64,000 nucleotides of DNA from positions 55,491,000 to 55,554,999 of the forward strand of contig OW121740.1 of NCBI GenBank assembly GCA_933228675.1, read 5' to 3'. Both the position numbers and the translations under genes were made by a program. This DNA comes from Stomorhina lunata (Eukaryota; Arthropoda; Insecta; Diptera; Rhiniidae). Below are positions 33,358 to 45,254 of this stretch, piece by piece (the stretch's first letter is position 1; every line of letters begins with the position of its first letter). The notes beneath the pieces were generated by a model, which was given only the letters and a program-made list of their open reading frames with translations, did not search any database and was not told the DNA's origin.

Positions 33358-33843
33358 CAGTGGCGCCATCTATGGGAAAATAAATCGCACCAACTTAAAA
33401 TCCTCCGTCGACTCAGCCTCAACATTTCTGTGTCGCCGCCTATCGGAAATTGGCCACTCCAACTTAGAAACCTTCGTCGGCTCATGCGAAACAACTTTGC
33501 TAAAGATCATAGCATGATTAAATGCACTTTTTACGATTTAATTATTTTAAGCAATTTTTAGTGGCGCCACCTGTCAGAACTTGGTCATACCTACTAAGAA
33601 ATCTTCGTCGGCTCATGCGCAACAGCTTTGCTGAGATCATAACATGATTAAATGCACAGTTTACGATTTAATTCATTTTAGGCAATTTTCAGTGGTGCCA
33701 CCTGTCGGAACTTGGTCATACTAACTAAGTAATGTTTGCAGGCTCATGCGCAACAACTTTTCTTTAGATTATTACATGATCAAATACATAGTTGACTATT
33801 CTATAAAGGACATACAGACACACAAACATTCATTTTTATATAT
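33358..33843 (+). repeat. 131-bp tandem repeat, block 1
   Basis: About 3.5 units with an exact 131-bp step (GGCTCATGCG at 33479, 33610 and 33741). Each contains CAGTGGCGCCA, CTTCGTCGGCTCATGCG and GCATGATTAAATGCAC. The same unit recurs at 36990-37735. The block ends with an ACAAACATTCATTT tail shared with block 2. Confidence 0.85.
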
Positions 33844-33849
33844 ATAGTC

Positions 33850-34475
33850 TTTTCAGAACTCCCGGTCCAAGATTTTCTTGTATGCCAAGAAATTTGCAGT
33901 TAGGGAAAATTAAATCAAACACTCAGCGCTATAAACATATAAATTTATATAACAGAGTTCTTACAAAAATGACTTTAAGAGACAGCCATACTATGGCCGA
34001 ATTGAGAAGTGACATCTGCGCAATAAACACAGAAGTAAGCTAATATCAGCAAAAAGGTTACAGAGTCAATTATAAAATTTATAATTGAAGGTTTTCCATG
34101 CCCAGATCAATTTGCAAAATATTTCAATAAATTTCTGTATTTTAAGAAATTATTTTATATTATAATTTAAGATTTGAAAGTTTTCTATTATTTGTCGATG
34201 AAAGGACACATAATTTGGCGAGATAGTAATTTTCGAAATAAGTTAGGGATTTTTAGAACATTTCTTGAATAACAGCTAATTTTGATAAAATTATTTTAAA
34301 TTTTTGTGTGTAAAATGCATTGGAATTACAAAAATCAATTTCGAAAAAAGTGTGAGTTACGGCCTTTTTACATGAGACGACGTTATATGCTTTTTCGTTC
34401 TTACAGTATTGTCACAATTCTGGAATCCAGGTGAAGCTATTAAATAGCGATCTATAGAGCTCGTTTTAGAAAAGA
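33850..34475. other. Interval before satellite D
   Basis: No gene recognised. A CATGAGAC-containing sentence near 34368 has a diverged counterpart near 35977, on the far side of satellite D, suggesting the array expanded within an older repeat. Confidence 0.4.
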
Positions 34476-34499
34476 AGTGCTCCCAATAAAATTTGTAGT

Positions 34500-35850
34500 T
34501 TTATTAAATTAAATAAAACTTAAAGCTTTCGGTGTGATGTATTTATAATAATTTCTTGTATAAAACTTTTATGAATATTTTTCGGATAGAAAACTTTGCT
34601 ATAGAAAACATTTAATATCAAAAGCTCCTCTATAGGTAACTTTTAATATCTAAAGCTTTTTACTAAAAACGTTAGACATCGAAAGCTTTCTAATAAAAAA
34701 CTGGCATTATCTAAAGTTTTCTTATATAAAACATTCGATGTCGAAATTAATTTAAAAGCTTTTCTATAGGTAACTTTTGATATAAACAGTTTTCAACTAA
34801 AAACATTCCATATCAAAAGCTTTTCAATAAAAAAAACATTTCCTATATAAATCTTTCGTTGTCGAAATGTTTTATATAATAAACTTTTGATATTGAAAAA
34901 TTTCCTATAGACAACTTTTTATATCTACAGATTTCCTAAATATCCAAATATTTCTACTAAAAATATTCCATATCGAAAACTGTCTAATATAAAACTGCCA
35001 ATATCTAAAGATTTTCTTTGTAAAACTTTCGATGTCGAATAACATCCTATAATAAACTTTCGATATCGAAATATTTTCTATAGAAAACTTTTAATTTGTT
35101 AAATACAATTTGGAATATCGAAAGATTTCATATAGAAAACATTCGATGTCAAACATTCGATACCGAATGATTTTCTATACAAAACTTTTAATTTCCTTCA
35201 TAAATTTTTGAAAATTTCAGCATCGAAAGCTTTTCTATGGAAAGAAAAATTTCATATCAAATGATTTTCTTTAGAATACATTCGCTATCGAAAGCTTTCC
35301 TATAAAAAAACATTCGATTTGTAAGCTTTCCTTAGTAAAATTTTCTTTAGAAAACTTTTGATATTCTTATATAAAACTTTTGTCGTCATATATCTATTGA
35401 TTTCTACAGATTTCCAATATAAAACCAATATCTCAATATTTTCTTTATAAAAATTCCGATGCCGCCTAACTTCATATAATAAACTTTCGATATCGAAATA
35501 TTTTGTATAGAAAACTTGTGATTTCCTACATTAAATTTTGAATATCGAAAGATTTTATATAGAAAAAATTCCATGTCAAACTTTTAATATTGAAAGCTTT
35601 TCTTATAGAAACTTTCGATACCGCGTGAGTTTCTATGCAAAACTTTTGATTTCCTTCATAAAACATTTAAAATCTAAAGGTTTAATATAGAAAACATTCG
35701 ATGTCCAACTTTCAGCATCGAAAGCTTTTCTATAGAAAGATAACTTTCGTATCAAAAGATTTCCTATAGAAAACATTCGCTTTTGAAAGCTTTCCTATGA
35801 AAAACATTTAAAGCTTTCCTTAATATAATTTGTTTTGATCGCTACAGAAA
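34500..35850. repeat. Satellite D: degenerate palindromic AT array
   Basis: Loose units of about 30-36 bp are built from TTTTCTATAGAAAA, CTTTCGATATCGAAAG and AAAGCTTT. Units are strongly diverged and unequal in length, so the array is old. There is no coding content. Confidence 0.75.
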
Positions 35851-35993
35851 AAAATTCCTAATTTATATTTATGCTCTGAAATGAGACTTCAAAAAGTTTT
35901 AATAAAGACCTGCAAAAATGGAAAAGTTTGGGAATCTCTCCTGTAAAGTTTCAAATATGCGAGTTAGGTCCTATCTACATGAGACCAATGATA

Positions 35994-36723
35994 CACTCAG
36001 AATATTATGTAAGTAAAATTAACTTAAAATGTAATTTGAAATGAATGAATATTCATTTAAAAACCGGTCAACTGATTTTTCATTCAAATTCAATAAATAT
36101 TTCATCTAAATTTAACTGACAAATATTTAAACTACATTTTCAGTTTTAAAAACGGAATATTCAGTTGTTTTCAAAAAAATTACTGACAAAAATTTAAACT
36201 ACATTTTTAGTATAAAAAACGGAAATTTTCATTTATTTTTAAAAAATTGAATGGTAAAAAACTACATAAAATTTCCGTAAAACGGACAATTTTCATTTGT
36301 TTTTTAATTAACGTAATATAAAAGACGAAACCATAAAAAGGTTATATCCTTTAAGGCATCATAAAACCAAACAGACACAACAAAGTTTGTTGTTTGCTTA
36401 GGCCATACCCCGTGATAGGCGGCCAGTATTATAAAAAGTTTCTTCAGTAAGCAAACCTAAGATACTTAATGAAAAACAATAATTAAACAAATACGAATTA
36501 TATTTGATACAATATTTGAAAAAAAATTATAAAAACTAAACAACTGATATTTTCAAATGTTACGGATTTTCAGTATTTTTTTGTAGGTTGTTTTTTAAAC
36601 AAATGTATAAATATGTTAAAAATCAATTTTCATATAAATTTAAATGAATATTCATTTGAAAACAACATAACCGAAAATTTCCTAAACAACATACAATCAG
36701 TTACTGTAATAATTTCCTGAGTG
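35994..36723. mobile_element. Small TA-flanked element with CACTCAG ends
   Basis: CACTCAG at 35994 and CTGAGTG at 36717-36723 form short inverted ends. TA lies on both sides. Subterminal palindromes GAATGAATATTCATT (left) and AATGAATATTCATT (right) add to the symmetry. Internal repeats contain 'aaactacattttcag' and 'aaaaacggaa'. It has no coding content and is probably a MITE. A matching TACACTCAGAAAA end occurs at 62434. Confidence 0.6.
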
Positions 36724-36757
36724 TATACAAAATGTTAATGTATTGATTTCAAATCAA

Positions 36758-38222
36758 TACTTAACATTTAATAAAAAGTACCTGGTTGACCGAGCCTTGC
36801 TCGGAGCTTTATGATTAGCATTTTGAGGCAAATTTTAAAGTTTTTATATATTTTATTTTATAAAGTGCTAAAATAAATTTAGAGGAAAGACATTGTACAA
36901 ATATTCAGTTAATTTTGAATTATTTTATTTATTTTGTCCGACCAACACGTAGTTTGCATAGTTTACAGTTTAACTCATTTTAATAATTTTGGAAATTATT
37001 CATACCAACAGAAACCTCCGTCGACTCATGCGCAAAAACTTTGCTAAAGATTATAGTCTGATCAAATGCACAGTTTAGGATTTAATTCATTTTGAGTAGT
37101 TTTAAGTGGCGCCACTTGAAGTTGTTCGTACCATATAAGAAACCTTTGTCTGCTTATTCGTAACAACTTTGCTTATGATTATACACCTGTCGGACTTTGC
37201 TCATTCCAATTCATACACCTTCTTCGGCTTATCCGAAACAACTTTGCTGAAGATTATAGCATGATTAAATGTACAGCTTACGATTAAATTGACTTTGAGT
37301 AAATTTCAGTGGCGCCACCTGTCGAAATTTCTTCATACCAACTAAGAAACCTTCGTCGGCTCATGTGCAACAACTTTGCTAAAGATTGTAGCATGATTAA
37401 ATGTACAGATTACGATTAAATTGACTTTGAGTAAGTTTCTGTAGCGCCATCTGTCGGAAATTATTCATACCAACTAAAAAGCCTTCGTCGGCTCATGCGC
37501 TACAACTTTGCTAAAGATCATAGCATGATCAAATGTACAGTTTACGATTTTATTAATTTTTAGTAATTTTCAGTGGCGCCATCTGTTGGAAATTAGTCTC
37601 ATCAACTTAAAAACCTTCGCCGGCTTATCCGCAACATCTTCGCTAAAGAGCATAACATGATCAAATTCACAGTTTACTATTCTATAAAGAACATACATAC
37701 AGACAAACATTCATTTGTTTAAAATAATACTAATTTTTCCCCCTTTTTATTCCCTAATTTCTAAAAGTTCCATATGCATATTTGGTACTTTTTTGGTGCA
37801 AATTGAATTCGGTACATTTTATTAAAACGCAGTTAACATAATGTATAATGTTCCTATCATATTACTTTGGAGATGTTATGTTATCATTTTATCCCCTTTT
37901 TACCCATTTCGGCTCCAAAATCAAAAAAGTACCAAACACCTGTCCACTTATTTTCATAGTTGTTTAAAACGTAATTTTAATTTTGTTTCTATACCTATTA
38001 CTTTAGGAGATATAGCGTTTTCGATTTTTTCCCCTTTTTACCCGTTTTTACCCTCTTAGAGGCAAAAGTTTCAAAAGTTCCTTCTTCTTCGACCTATACA
38101 TCAAAAAAGATATCCACTGTCCAAATTTTATCAAAATCGTTAGAGCCGTTTTCGAGATAGCCATTCTATATATGTATATATAAATACATACAATTATTGC
38201 TCGTTTAAGAATATAATAATAA
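36758..38222 (+). mobile_element. Non-coding element with 18-bp target duplication and internal 131-bp repeats
   Basis: GTATTGATTTCAAATCAA occurs at 36740-36757 and 38223-38240. Between them lie a CCGAGC/GCTCGG hairpin near the left end (36796-36810), the tandem block 36990-37735, two 'tttttcccctttttacc' modules and a right tail of AATAATA type. A long direct duplication with a simple tail suggests target-primed insertion. A Helitron with internal tandem repeats is the alternative. Confidence 0.5.
36990..37735 (+). repeat. 131/132-bp tandem repeat, block 2
   Basis: About six units with the same words as block 1 (GGCGCCA, CTTCGTCGGCTCATGCG, GCATGATTAAATG), some shortened. Steps between neighbouring CGGCTCATG positions are 132 bp in the well-kept part (37358, 37490, 37622). 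It ends in the shared ACAAACATTCATTT tail. Confidence 0.85.
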
Positions 38223-38466
38223 GTATTGATTTCAAATCAACCCATTTCCGAATTCAAATGATATCCTAACTATAACAAAAATATTATATCGAGAACGTAC
38301 AATAAAAAGTGTTTTATGTATCTTAAGATCAATGTTGCTCATAGTCTTGGGTTAGGAAAATTCTAAATCAGAGTGACTTTACCCAACATTGCTCTTGATC
38401 AGACCTGCCCAAAAACACATACATTAATATTTGCATTTGTGGTAAAAAGCTTTAAAAGCTCTTACG

Positions 38467-38535
38467 GTCAGTGTTGCCAGATTTTCATTTTTCTTCACAT
38501 AATCGAGCAAAAAATTCTAATCTGGCAGCACTGAC
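38467..38535. repeat. Short foldback with TGTTGCCAGATT ends
   Basis: GTCAGTGTTGCCAGATT and AATCTGGCAGCACTGAC are complementary except for one G-T type mismatch, enclosing about 35 bp. It could be a minimal MITE. Confidence 0.65.
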
Positions 38536-38561
38536 TTTGCAAAAACAATTTTACGTAAGTG

Positions 38562-38740
38562 GGTGCCTCAGTGGTCTAGTGGGTAGTATGCTAGACTGCT
38601 TGTGCGGAGGTTGTGGGTTCGCGTCCCACCAGAGACTCTGGTCTGTTACACTACACCGGATATATGGTCTTTGTCACTCAGTTCGGAAAAAATATTAGAA
38701 TATAAATTGACTTCGTATTGTAATTTAAATAAATAAATAA
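38562..38740 (+). mobile_element. tRNA-derived SINE with perfect 15-bp target duplication
   Basis: AATTTTACGTAAGTG lies at 38547-38561 and 38741-38755. The head (38562-38635) is tRNA-like: A-box-like TGGTCTAGTGGG, B box GGTTCGCGTCCC, and a perfectly paired T-arm GTGGG-TTCGCGT-CCCAC. The body of unrelated sequence ends in AAATAAATAAATAA. RNA polymerase III transcription and LINE-driven insertion are inferred from the class. The 179-bp length is typical. Confidence 0.92.
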
Positions 38741-38755
38741 AATTTTACGTAAGTG

Positions 38756-39930
38756 TAAGCGGGACAAACATAGTTGCGTCTCGCTCATACATAGTGTGTC
38801 GGTGTAAAAGCTTAAAAGCTCTTTTGTAAAAGTTCGCACATTGTGATGTAGAGCTGGACGGTTCCGTTCTAGATAATTGTTGGGAAAAGTCTCTGTGATT
38901 TTTTCTGATCAGTGAGACTTTGACCAATATTACTCTAAGTATATCAAAGGCATTTGATTTAAGTCTGACCAAAAGCTTTTGGTCACTATAAGTTTCTTCA
39001 GATAAGTTTAAATCTTATATTCAACAAACTGACACAATGTACAAAACATAAATGAAACATCGTATCGAGATCTCAACACTATTTCATATAGCAAGGTTTG
39101 TACTCAATAGCCGTAATACCCAATGTTATATGAAAGGTATCCAAAGGTATAGCTCTACAGTTCCTTGGCGTGCCAAGAAGAATTCAGAATTAAGAGAATC
39201 AGTGACAGCTTGGTTATTAAGGAAAGTGAATCTACTATTTTCTCTATGACAAGAATTTCGGCCTGCAAATTAGTACAGCGATCGAGTAGCTTTCGTGTGA
39301 TATTTAGGTGTAGGTCTTTGAAAAAGATCCCAAAGCATGATTATTATCTAGTCTAGATCAGTCAATTAACAAAACGCGTGTTAAATTTGATGTACCTAAA
39401 AATGTTATCGCTTCAGGCCAACAGGTTAAAACACTTGTATACATTATATCTATATATCTCACTTGTACATACAAAGGTATTTCATTAAAATCTCTCATCT
39501 CTACACATTCATCACAAAATTACAAAAGGTCTTTACTATAAAACAGAAGTTGCCACTAGGTCAAACCTTGAACTATTGAAAAACGCAATTAGAGGAAGTT
39601 TACAACATACAATAAATATAACAATTGTAACTTGCAACACACCTTGACCTAACGAGAGAGGTGTAGGGTACAACAAGGCAACAACAATTTATAACATGAC
39701 CCACATTTTGACAAGACGGAAGTTCTGGCCTTTATCAAAAAAAAAAATGAACAGCAACAAGAAATAAAATAACAACAACAGCAGCAACAAAACCAAACAA
39801 CATGCTCTAAAATACTTTGATCAGGTTGTTAGTCTACAAAAAATTGTTGTATATGGACTCTATAAGTGTAAGTAAAGGGTGTTGCGTTAAGAGTTCTTCT
39901 TATTTCAAAAAGAAATGGGTGTTAGAATAT
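38756..39930. other. Interval without recognised gene
   Basis: Around 38930-38990 a complement-rich stretch (GACCAAAAGCTTTTGGTC, perfect palindrome) is the only structure. Open frames at 39052-39356 lack motifs. CAA/AAC runs lie near 39740-39800. Confidence 0.4.
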
Positions 39931-40052
39931 GTTTATACCCACCATCAAAAAGAATGGGGGGTATTTTGAGATTGTCATTCCGTTTGTAATTTCCTTAATA
40001 TTGGCTCAAAAATCAAAAACGATATATTTTCTGAATCCTTATGAAATTCTTA

Positions 40053-40381
<329 letters not shown>

Positions 40382-40954
40382 TTGAAATCACAATAACGCC
40401 TAAACAAAAGAAGCTAACTCACTAAAACTTAGTAAACACATTCCTCTTCTATGAAAAAATGGTATTGAAATTGGGCAAAATCGGTTAACATTTGACCATA
40501 GCTAATAAATAACAAACCATAATAGCTATGATGATAAAATTTGTATATTGAGGTTTTGCATAAGCCCTAGGCAGCATGTAAAATTTCCTCAAAAACGGTT
40601 CAAATTTAGTCATAGCTCCCATACAAAAAACTTACGGAAACAGCCTAAGTTTCGCCCAAAATCCACTTAAATACCAATAAATCTAAAACTATAATAGATA
40701 TAACCACTAAATTTAGCACAAGGAAGTCTTATATCAATGCCAGCCAGTGTGCAAAATCGGTCACCATTTGACTATAGCTCCCATATAAAAACTTACGGAA
40801 ACACAAAAATACAAAAAGAAAAGGGGGTTTGTGTCGGTCTGAAAAGAGCTAGAAGCAGAGACCGGATATTAATACTTTTAAAGCAACATTTTCAACAGCC
40901 TCAACAGCTTCGGCCAAGGACTGTCAACCCAGCAACACCAGCAACCAGCAATCA

Positions 40955-41404
40955 ATGTATGCATATTTTTTTGTCATTTTTTCTCCTTTGGAGCAGTCCT
41001 ATCCGGCCAGGCTGCTCCAAATCCTTTTGGTCCGTGCCGGAGTCGAACAAAATCCAGGACCATGGTTCTGTACGGTTTGCCAGAACCAACTTTACAGAAA
41101 TTCTGCAAAGTGCAATGGTTGCAATGGATGGGTTCACCTTCGGAGACAAAATAATTGTTCTGGCCTTTCATCACATCGGGAATGGAGTGATAGCTATATC
41201 GCTTCTTGCTGCAATAGACGACGTAGCCCTTCAGTGACGTCGACCTCGTCTTCGGTGTCCTCTGCGACATCATCGACGTCGTCGTACATCACTCCCCCTC
41301 CATCTCCCAGACAGCAAAAACAACAGCCGCAGCAACCACAACACCAGCAGTCCAAATATTTTTTTGAATTTGGTCCACATTTTGAATTTGCTGCACCCTC
41401 GTAG
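40955..41404 (+). pseudogene. Fragment of a LINE ORF1-like protein with 2A-like motif and zinc finger
   Basis: The frame reads RAGVEQNPGPW at 41036-41065. The NPGP core preceded by GVE matches the 2A-like consensus that makes ribosomes skip a peptide bond between G and P. Next come FCTVC, an AKCNGC pair, W-V-H, CSGL and YIASCC: a cysteine/histidine zinc-finger pattern like that in ORF1 of some non-LTR retrotransposons. After that the frame is low-complexity S/T/P and Q-rich and ends at 41404. Upstream, another frame (about 40840-40955) has RARSRDRILILLKQHF, perhaps the true N-terminal part separated by a frame break. No reverse transcriptase follows, so this is an isolated remnant inside F2. 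The clade is not determined. Confidence 0.65.
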
Positions 41405-41490
41405 ATATATGAGATGTTTCTAAATTTAACACAACTTGATGGTGGGTATATAAGATTCGGCACAGTCGTATATAACAATCTTACTTGTTT

Positions 41491-42879
41491 ACTTCTGAGG
41501 TGGTCTACTTTGATGCCCACTGATTTACCCTGTGTAAACACAGGAAAACCATAAATCCAAAATTTAGAAAGCTTGGGTCTTCCTGAACAATTATCTCATA
41601 AGTACTGATGTAATCAGACTTACAGTTTAGAAGATACAGATTTTTACTACCTACGCTATAGGTGGCTTGATTGAAAATTCAAATTCTCAATGACTATTTT
41701 ATAGATTGCAAATAATATCTTCCTAGTGGTTTACCCTGTTTTAAACCAATAAATAAATTTGTATGATCGTTGTTGTTAAGATTATTGTTGCTGCTGCTGC
41801 TGTTGTTGTTGTCCGAGTAATAATGTTTGTTGCAAGTATTTATATCACTGTTCGACAAAACTTGTATTAAATTAAATCTGTACAGTAAATGTTTGTTGCT
41901 ACGAATATGTTTCATTCCAAAAATGTGCTACATTTAAGTGAAAAATACATACTTCTTCGATCCAATCCAGTCCATAGAATGTTTACGAGTTTAAGTTTTA
42001 GTATCTGGTTTATTTTGAATTTGTTGTATTTACTCGCATGTAATGACTTTTAGTTGGTTTATGTTGTTGTCATCGTCATCATCATCATCATCGTCGTCGT
42101 CGTAGTCCACTTTGATTACATTGCTTATGGACATAATTGGGTTAATTTTTTTTTAAATTTTGTCTTTCTTTCAGTTTCTGTTTTAATACATTTTGTTGTT
42201 GCTAATGTTGTTGTTGTTGTTGCTGTATTCATTTCATTTTAACAACATCGAACATTAAACAAAAACTGTAACAAAACTCTAAGCCACTCCATATGAATGA
42301 CCAAAAGAGCTTTTGTTGTTATTATTCCTTCTTTCAACAAATCTTTATGAGATTTTGGACATGTTGAGTTTGATTGAAGACAAACACAACATCACGACGA
42401 GCGAACTTGTTTTAATTTAAAAAAACCAAAAAATCATTAAAGACAACATTAATTCATACAAATACTCGAAAGTATTAAATTGATAAACTGACATTTCTTT
42501 TGTACCAAAAAGAAAACATCATGTTTCGTGATCTCTTCTTATGGTCATCCATATACTTCTTCTGGTATGGAATGGGAGTCAGAATTGCTATCCTACTGTG
42601 TGCAACTAATTATAAAATTACTAAAATGAATCTTTTATTAAATCCACCTTCAATCATATCCAATACTTAGTTATGGTTGAATGATGTTTGGAAAATATTA
42701 ATTTGACAACTTCTTTCGTTATTAATTATAATTAATAATGCAGATTATTTTACTTAAGTGTCGCCATTAAACTGATCGAGTGAAAGAAAATTGATCGAAC
42801 GGCTTTTGGAAATGATAGAATTCCTATTATACTCAAGCTTAGGTTTTATATTTTTGGGATTTGTCTATATAATGGACCT
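41491..42879. other. Interval with trinucleotide runs, no gene recognised
   Basis: GTT/GCT run at 41767-41812, ATC then GTC runs at 42072-42105, and TTG runs near 42195-42225. A 49-codon open frame at 42521 has no support. Confidence 0.45.
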
Positions 42880-42933
42880 TCAAAGGTCTTTTTCCTGTTT
42901 ACAAACAAATATTTTCTCAATTTTGCTGTCATA

Positions 42934-44304
42934 CCGGGTGGTTAAATTTCAAGGGCCAATGTTGATTTTGAATAAAACACAAACTATTTAGGAAGTTATT
43001 GTAATTTTATTTTATTATGATATACTTGTATTACTCAATTATGTATGGCACAAAATATCGGCCAAATAGGCGCCGGGCCTACGGCGACACACCTCCATCC
43101 GATGGTCCAAATTTTCGATGACCCTGAGGTTCTATGCCGCTAATGTGCCGAATTATCTCATCCTTTAGCTCTTGAATTGTTGCTGGCTTATCGACGTACA
43201 CCTTTTCTTTGAAATAACCCCAAAGAAAAAAGTCCAACGGTGTCAAATCACATGATCTTGGCGGCCAATTGACATCGCCATTACGTGAGATAACACGGCC
43301 ATTGAATTTGTTGCGCAAAAGTGGCATTGTTTCGTTAGCTGTGTGGCAAGTGGCACCGTCCTGCTGGAACCACATATCGTCCACATCCATATCTTCCAAT
43401 TCGGGCCATAAAAAGTTCGTTATCATCTCACGATAGCGAACACCATTCACAGTTACTGCCTGACCGGCCTCATTTTGGAAAAAATACGGCCCGATGATGC
43501 CGCCAGCCCATAAACCGCACCAGCAGTCACTCTTTGTGGGTGCATTGGTTTTCACGATAGCGAACACCATTCACAGTTACTGCCTGACCGGCCTCATTTT
43601 GGAAAAAATACGGCCCGATGATGCCGCCAGCCCATAAACCGCACCAGCAGTCACTCTTTGTGGGTGCATTGGTTTTTCGACAATCACTCTTTAATTCTCA
43701 TTCGCCCAAATGTGGCAATTCTGTTTATTGACGAATCCACTGAGATGAAAATGTGCCTCATCACTGAAGATGATTTTCTTCGAAAATTGATCATCCACGA
43801 CGTTTGGAATGGTCAAGAGGCTTTAGTTCTTAAGTCAGTTGCACCTTGTAGGCGTGTAAATGCAAGTCTTTATACATAATGTTCATCAACGACGAGCGTG
43901 AGAGGTGCAATTGTTGGGCACGACGACCAGTTGTGGTGGACGGCTCTTCAGCCACACTATCGCGAACAGCAGCAATATTTTCTGCAGTACGAGCATGCAC
44001 TGGTGTTCTCACATCTTCTACAGACCCGGTTTGCTCGAATTTTTCCACGATTTTTGCGATTGTAGGATATTTTAGACGATCAAATTGACCAAAAAAATCA
44101 CGAAGTGCACGATATGCATTTTGATTTGAACGCCCATTTCATAATAAGTCTGGATAACTTTAACACGTTGTTGGGTTGTGTATCTCTCCATGGTTCAAAT
44201 TGAGTAAGTCTGAAATAGAGAAATGTCAAATAAAATTCGGAAAAAAACTTGGCGTTTAGGTGTGGTTCACATTCAACATCGGCCCTTACAATTTAACCAC
44301 CCGA
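42934..44304 (-). mobile_element. DD41D element, subfamily B, full length with internal duplication
   Basis: It is flanked by TA (42932-42933, 44305-44306). The ends CCGGGTGGTTAAATTTCAAG and the complement of the right end TCGGGTGGTTAAATTGTAAG match the copy at 31300-32210. It carries a 124-bp tandem duplication at 43429-43676. Confidence 0.93.
43079..44195 (-). pseudogene. DD41D transposase, subfamily B, several frame breaks
   Basis: The start MERYT lies at about 44193. A one-base loss in a GAAAATGGG-type run near 44136 shifts the frame after QTYYE. The segment 43830-44048 contains VEDVRTPVHARTAEN and the RAQQLHLSRSSL helix region. The catalytic half (43079-43570) keeps FQQDGATCHTA and TPLDFFLWGY, 41 residues apart. 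The 124-bp tandem duplication lies in the segment coding the WCGLWAGGIIGPYFF region and, not being a multiple of three, breaks the frame again. The element is therefore inactive. Its end structure is still intact, so it could move if transposase were supplied by another copy. Confidence 0.87.
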
Positions 44305-44478
44305 TACAAACATTTTCTTAAAACTTATATATTTAAGCTGTTTCCGTCATTTTATACTTATATGAGAGCTAGGGTCAAATGTGGAACGATTATCTCAAAA
44401 TTTGGCATATTGATTACAGTTGTTTATGTGTGCAAAAAATAAACTTATTATCTTCAGATTTACGAGCGTTTTAGTGAT

Positions 44479-45245
44479 TATACCCTTCACCACCATAGGT
44501 TGAAAGGGTATTATAAGTTTGTGCTGATGTATGTAACGGATAAAAATATTTATCTTAGACCCACCTTTTAGTATACCAATAGGCTTAGAATCACTTTCTT
44601 AGTCGATTTTGCAATGTCAGTCCGTCCAACTGTAATCAAAGTACAGGTCGCAATTCTAAAGATCATTCTATGAAATTTGACACAGATCATTTTTTTGATA
44701 GTGAGGCCAAGGCTATTGAAATTCGTCAAAATCGGTTCATTATTTATGGTACCTCCTATAGGTCCCACTTCCCCCAATTGATATTTTGGCCACAAATATC
44801 AATATTTTTTCATGAAATTTAAAACAAGTACTGCTTATGTAAATTAAAATTACTGTACCAAATTTCGTTGAAATCAGTCCACATTTGACCATAGCTCCCA
44901 TACAAATTCTTCTGTCAAAACGCACTAAATGAGGCAAAAAATCACTAAAACGCTCGTAAATCTGAAGATAATAAAAATTTTTGAGTTTAATTTTTGCCTA
45001 CATAATTGTAAAATCTATAATCAACCTGCCAAATTTCGAGATAATCGGTCCACATTTGACCCTAGCTACCATATAAATCGAAATGACGGAAACAGCTTAA
45101 ATATAAAAGTTTTGGGAAAATGTTTTTATAATGACAAAATTTAGCAAATATTTGTCTTTATACTCGAAAAAGAACACCTTTGATCTTAGTGGTGAAGGGT
45201 ATCATATGGTCGGGCTTGACCGACTATAGCACTTTCTTATTTGTT
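44479..45245 (-). repeat. F1 repeat, minus copy
   Basis: It runs from TACCCTTCACCACCATAGG to CGACTATAGCACTTTCTTA, all modules in standard reverse order. Directly fused to the plus-strand fragment at 44478, making a head-to-tail-inverted pair. Confidence 0.85.
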
Positions 45246-45254
45246 TTTTTTTTT

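Larger units (their letters stand above)
42880..44478 (+). repeat. F1 repeat fragment interrupted by a DD41D element
   Basis: Left part 42880-42933 (TTTTCCTGTTTACAAAC ... GCTGTCATA) and right part 44305-44478 (TACAAACATTTTCTTAAAAC ... CGAGCGTTTTAGTGATT) join into normal F1 order once the mariner is removed. It stops abruptly at 44478, where an oppositely oriented F1 copy begins. Confidence 0.85.

Noticed and set aside
39052..39356. Overlapping frames faintly recalling a Tc1 DNA-binding region
   Set aside because: Only scattered residues agree and there are no inverted ends nearby, too weak to call.
42521..42670. 49-codon frame MFRDLFLW... with a hydrophobic middle
   Set aside because: Single short frame without motif, repeat of use or conserved neighbours. 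Expected by chance.
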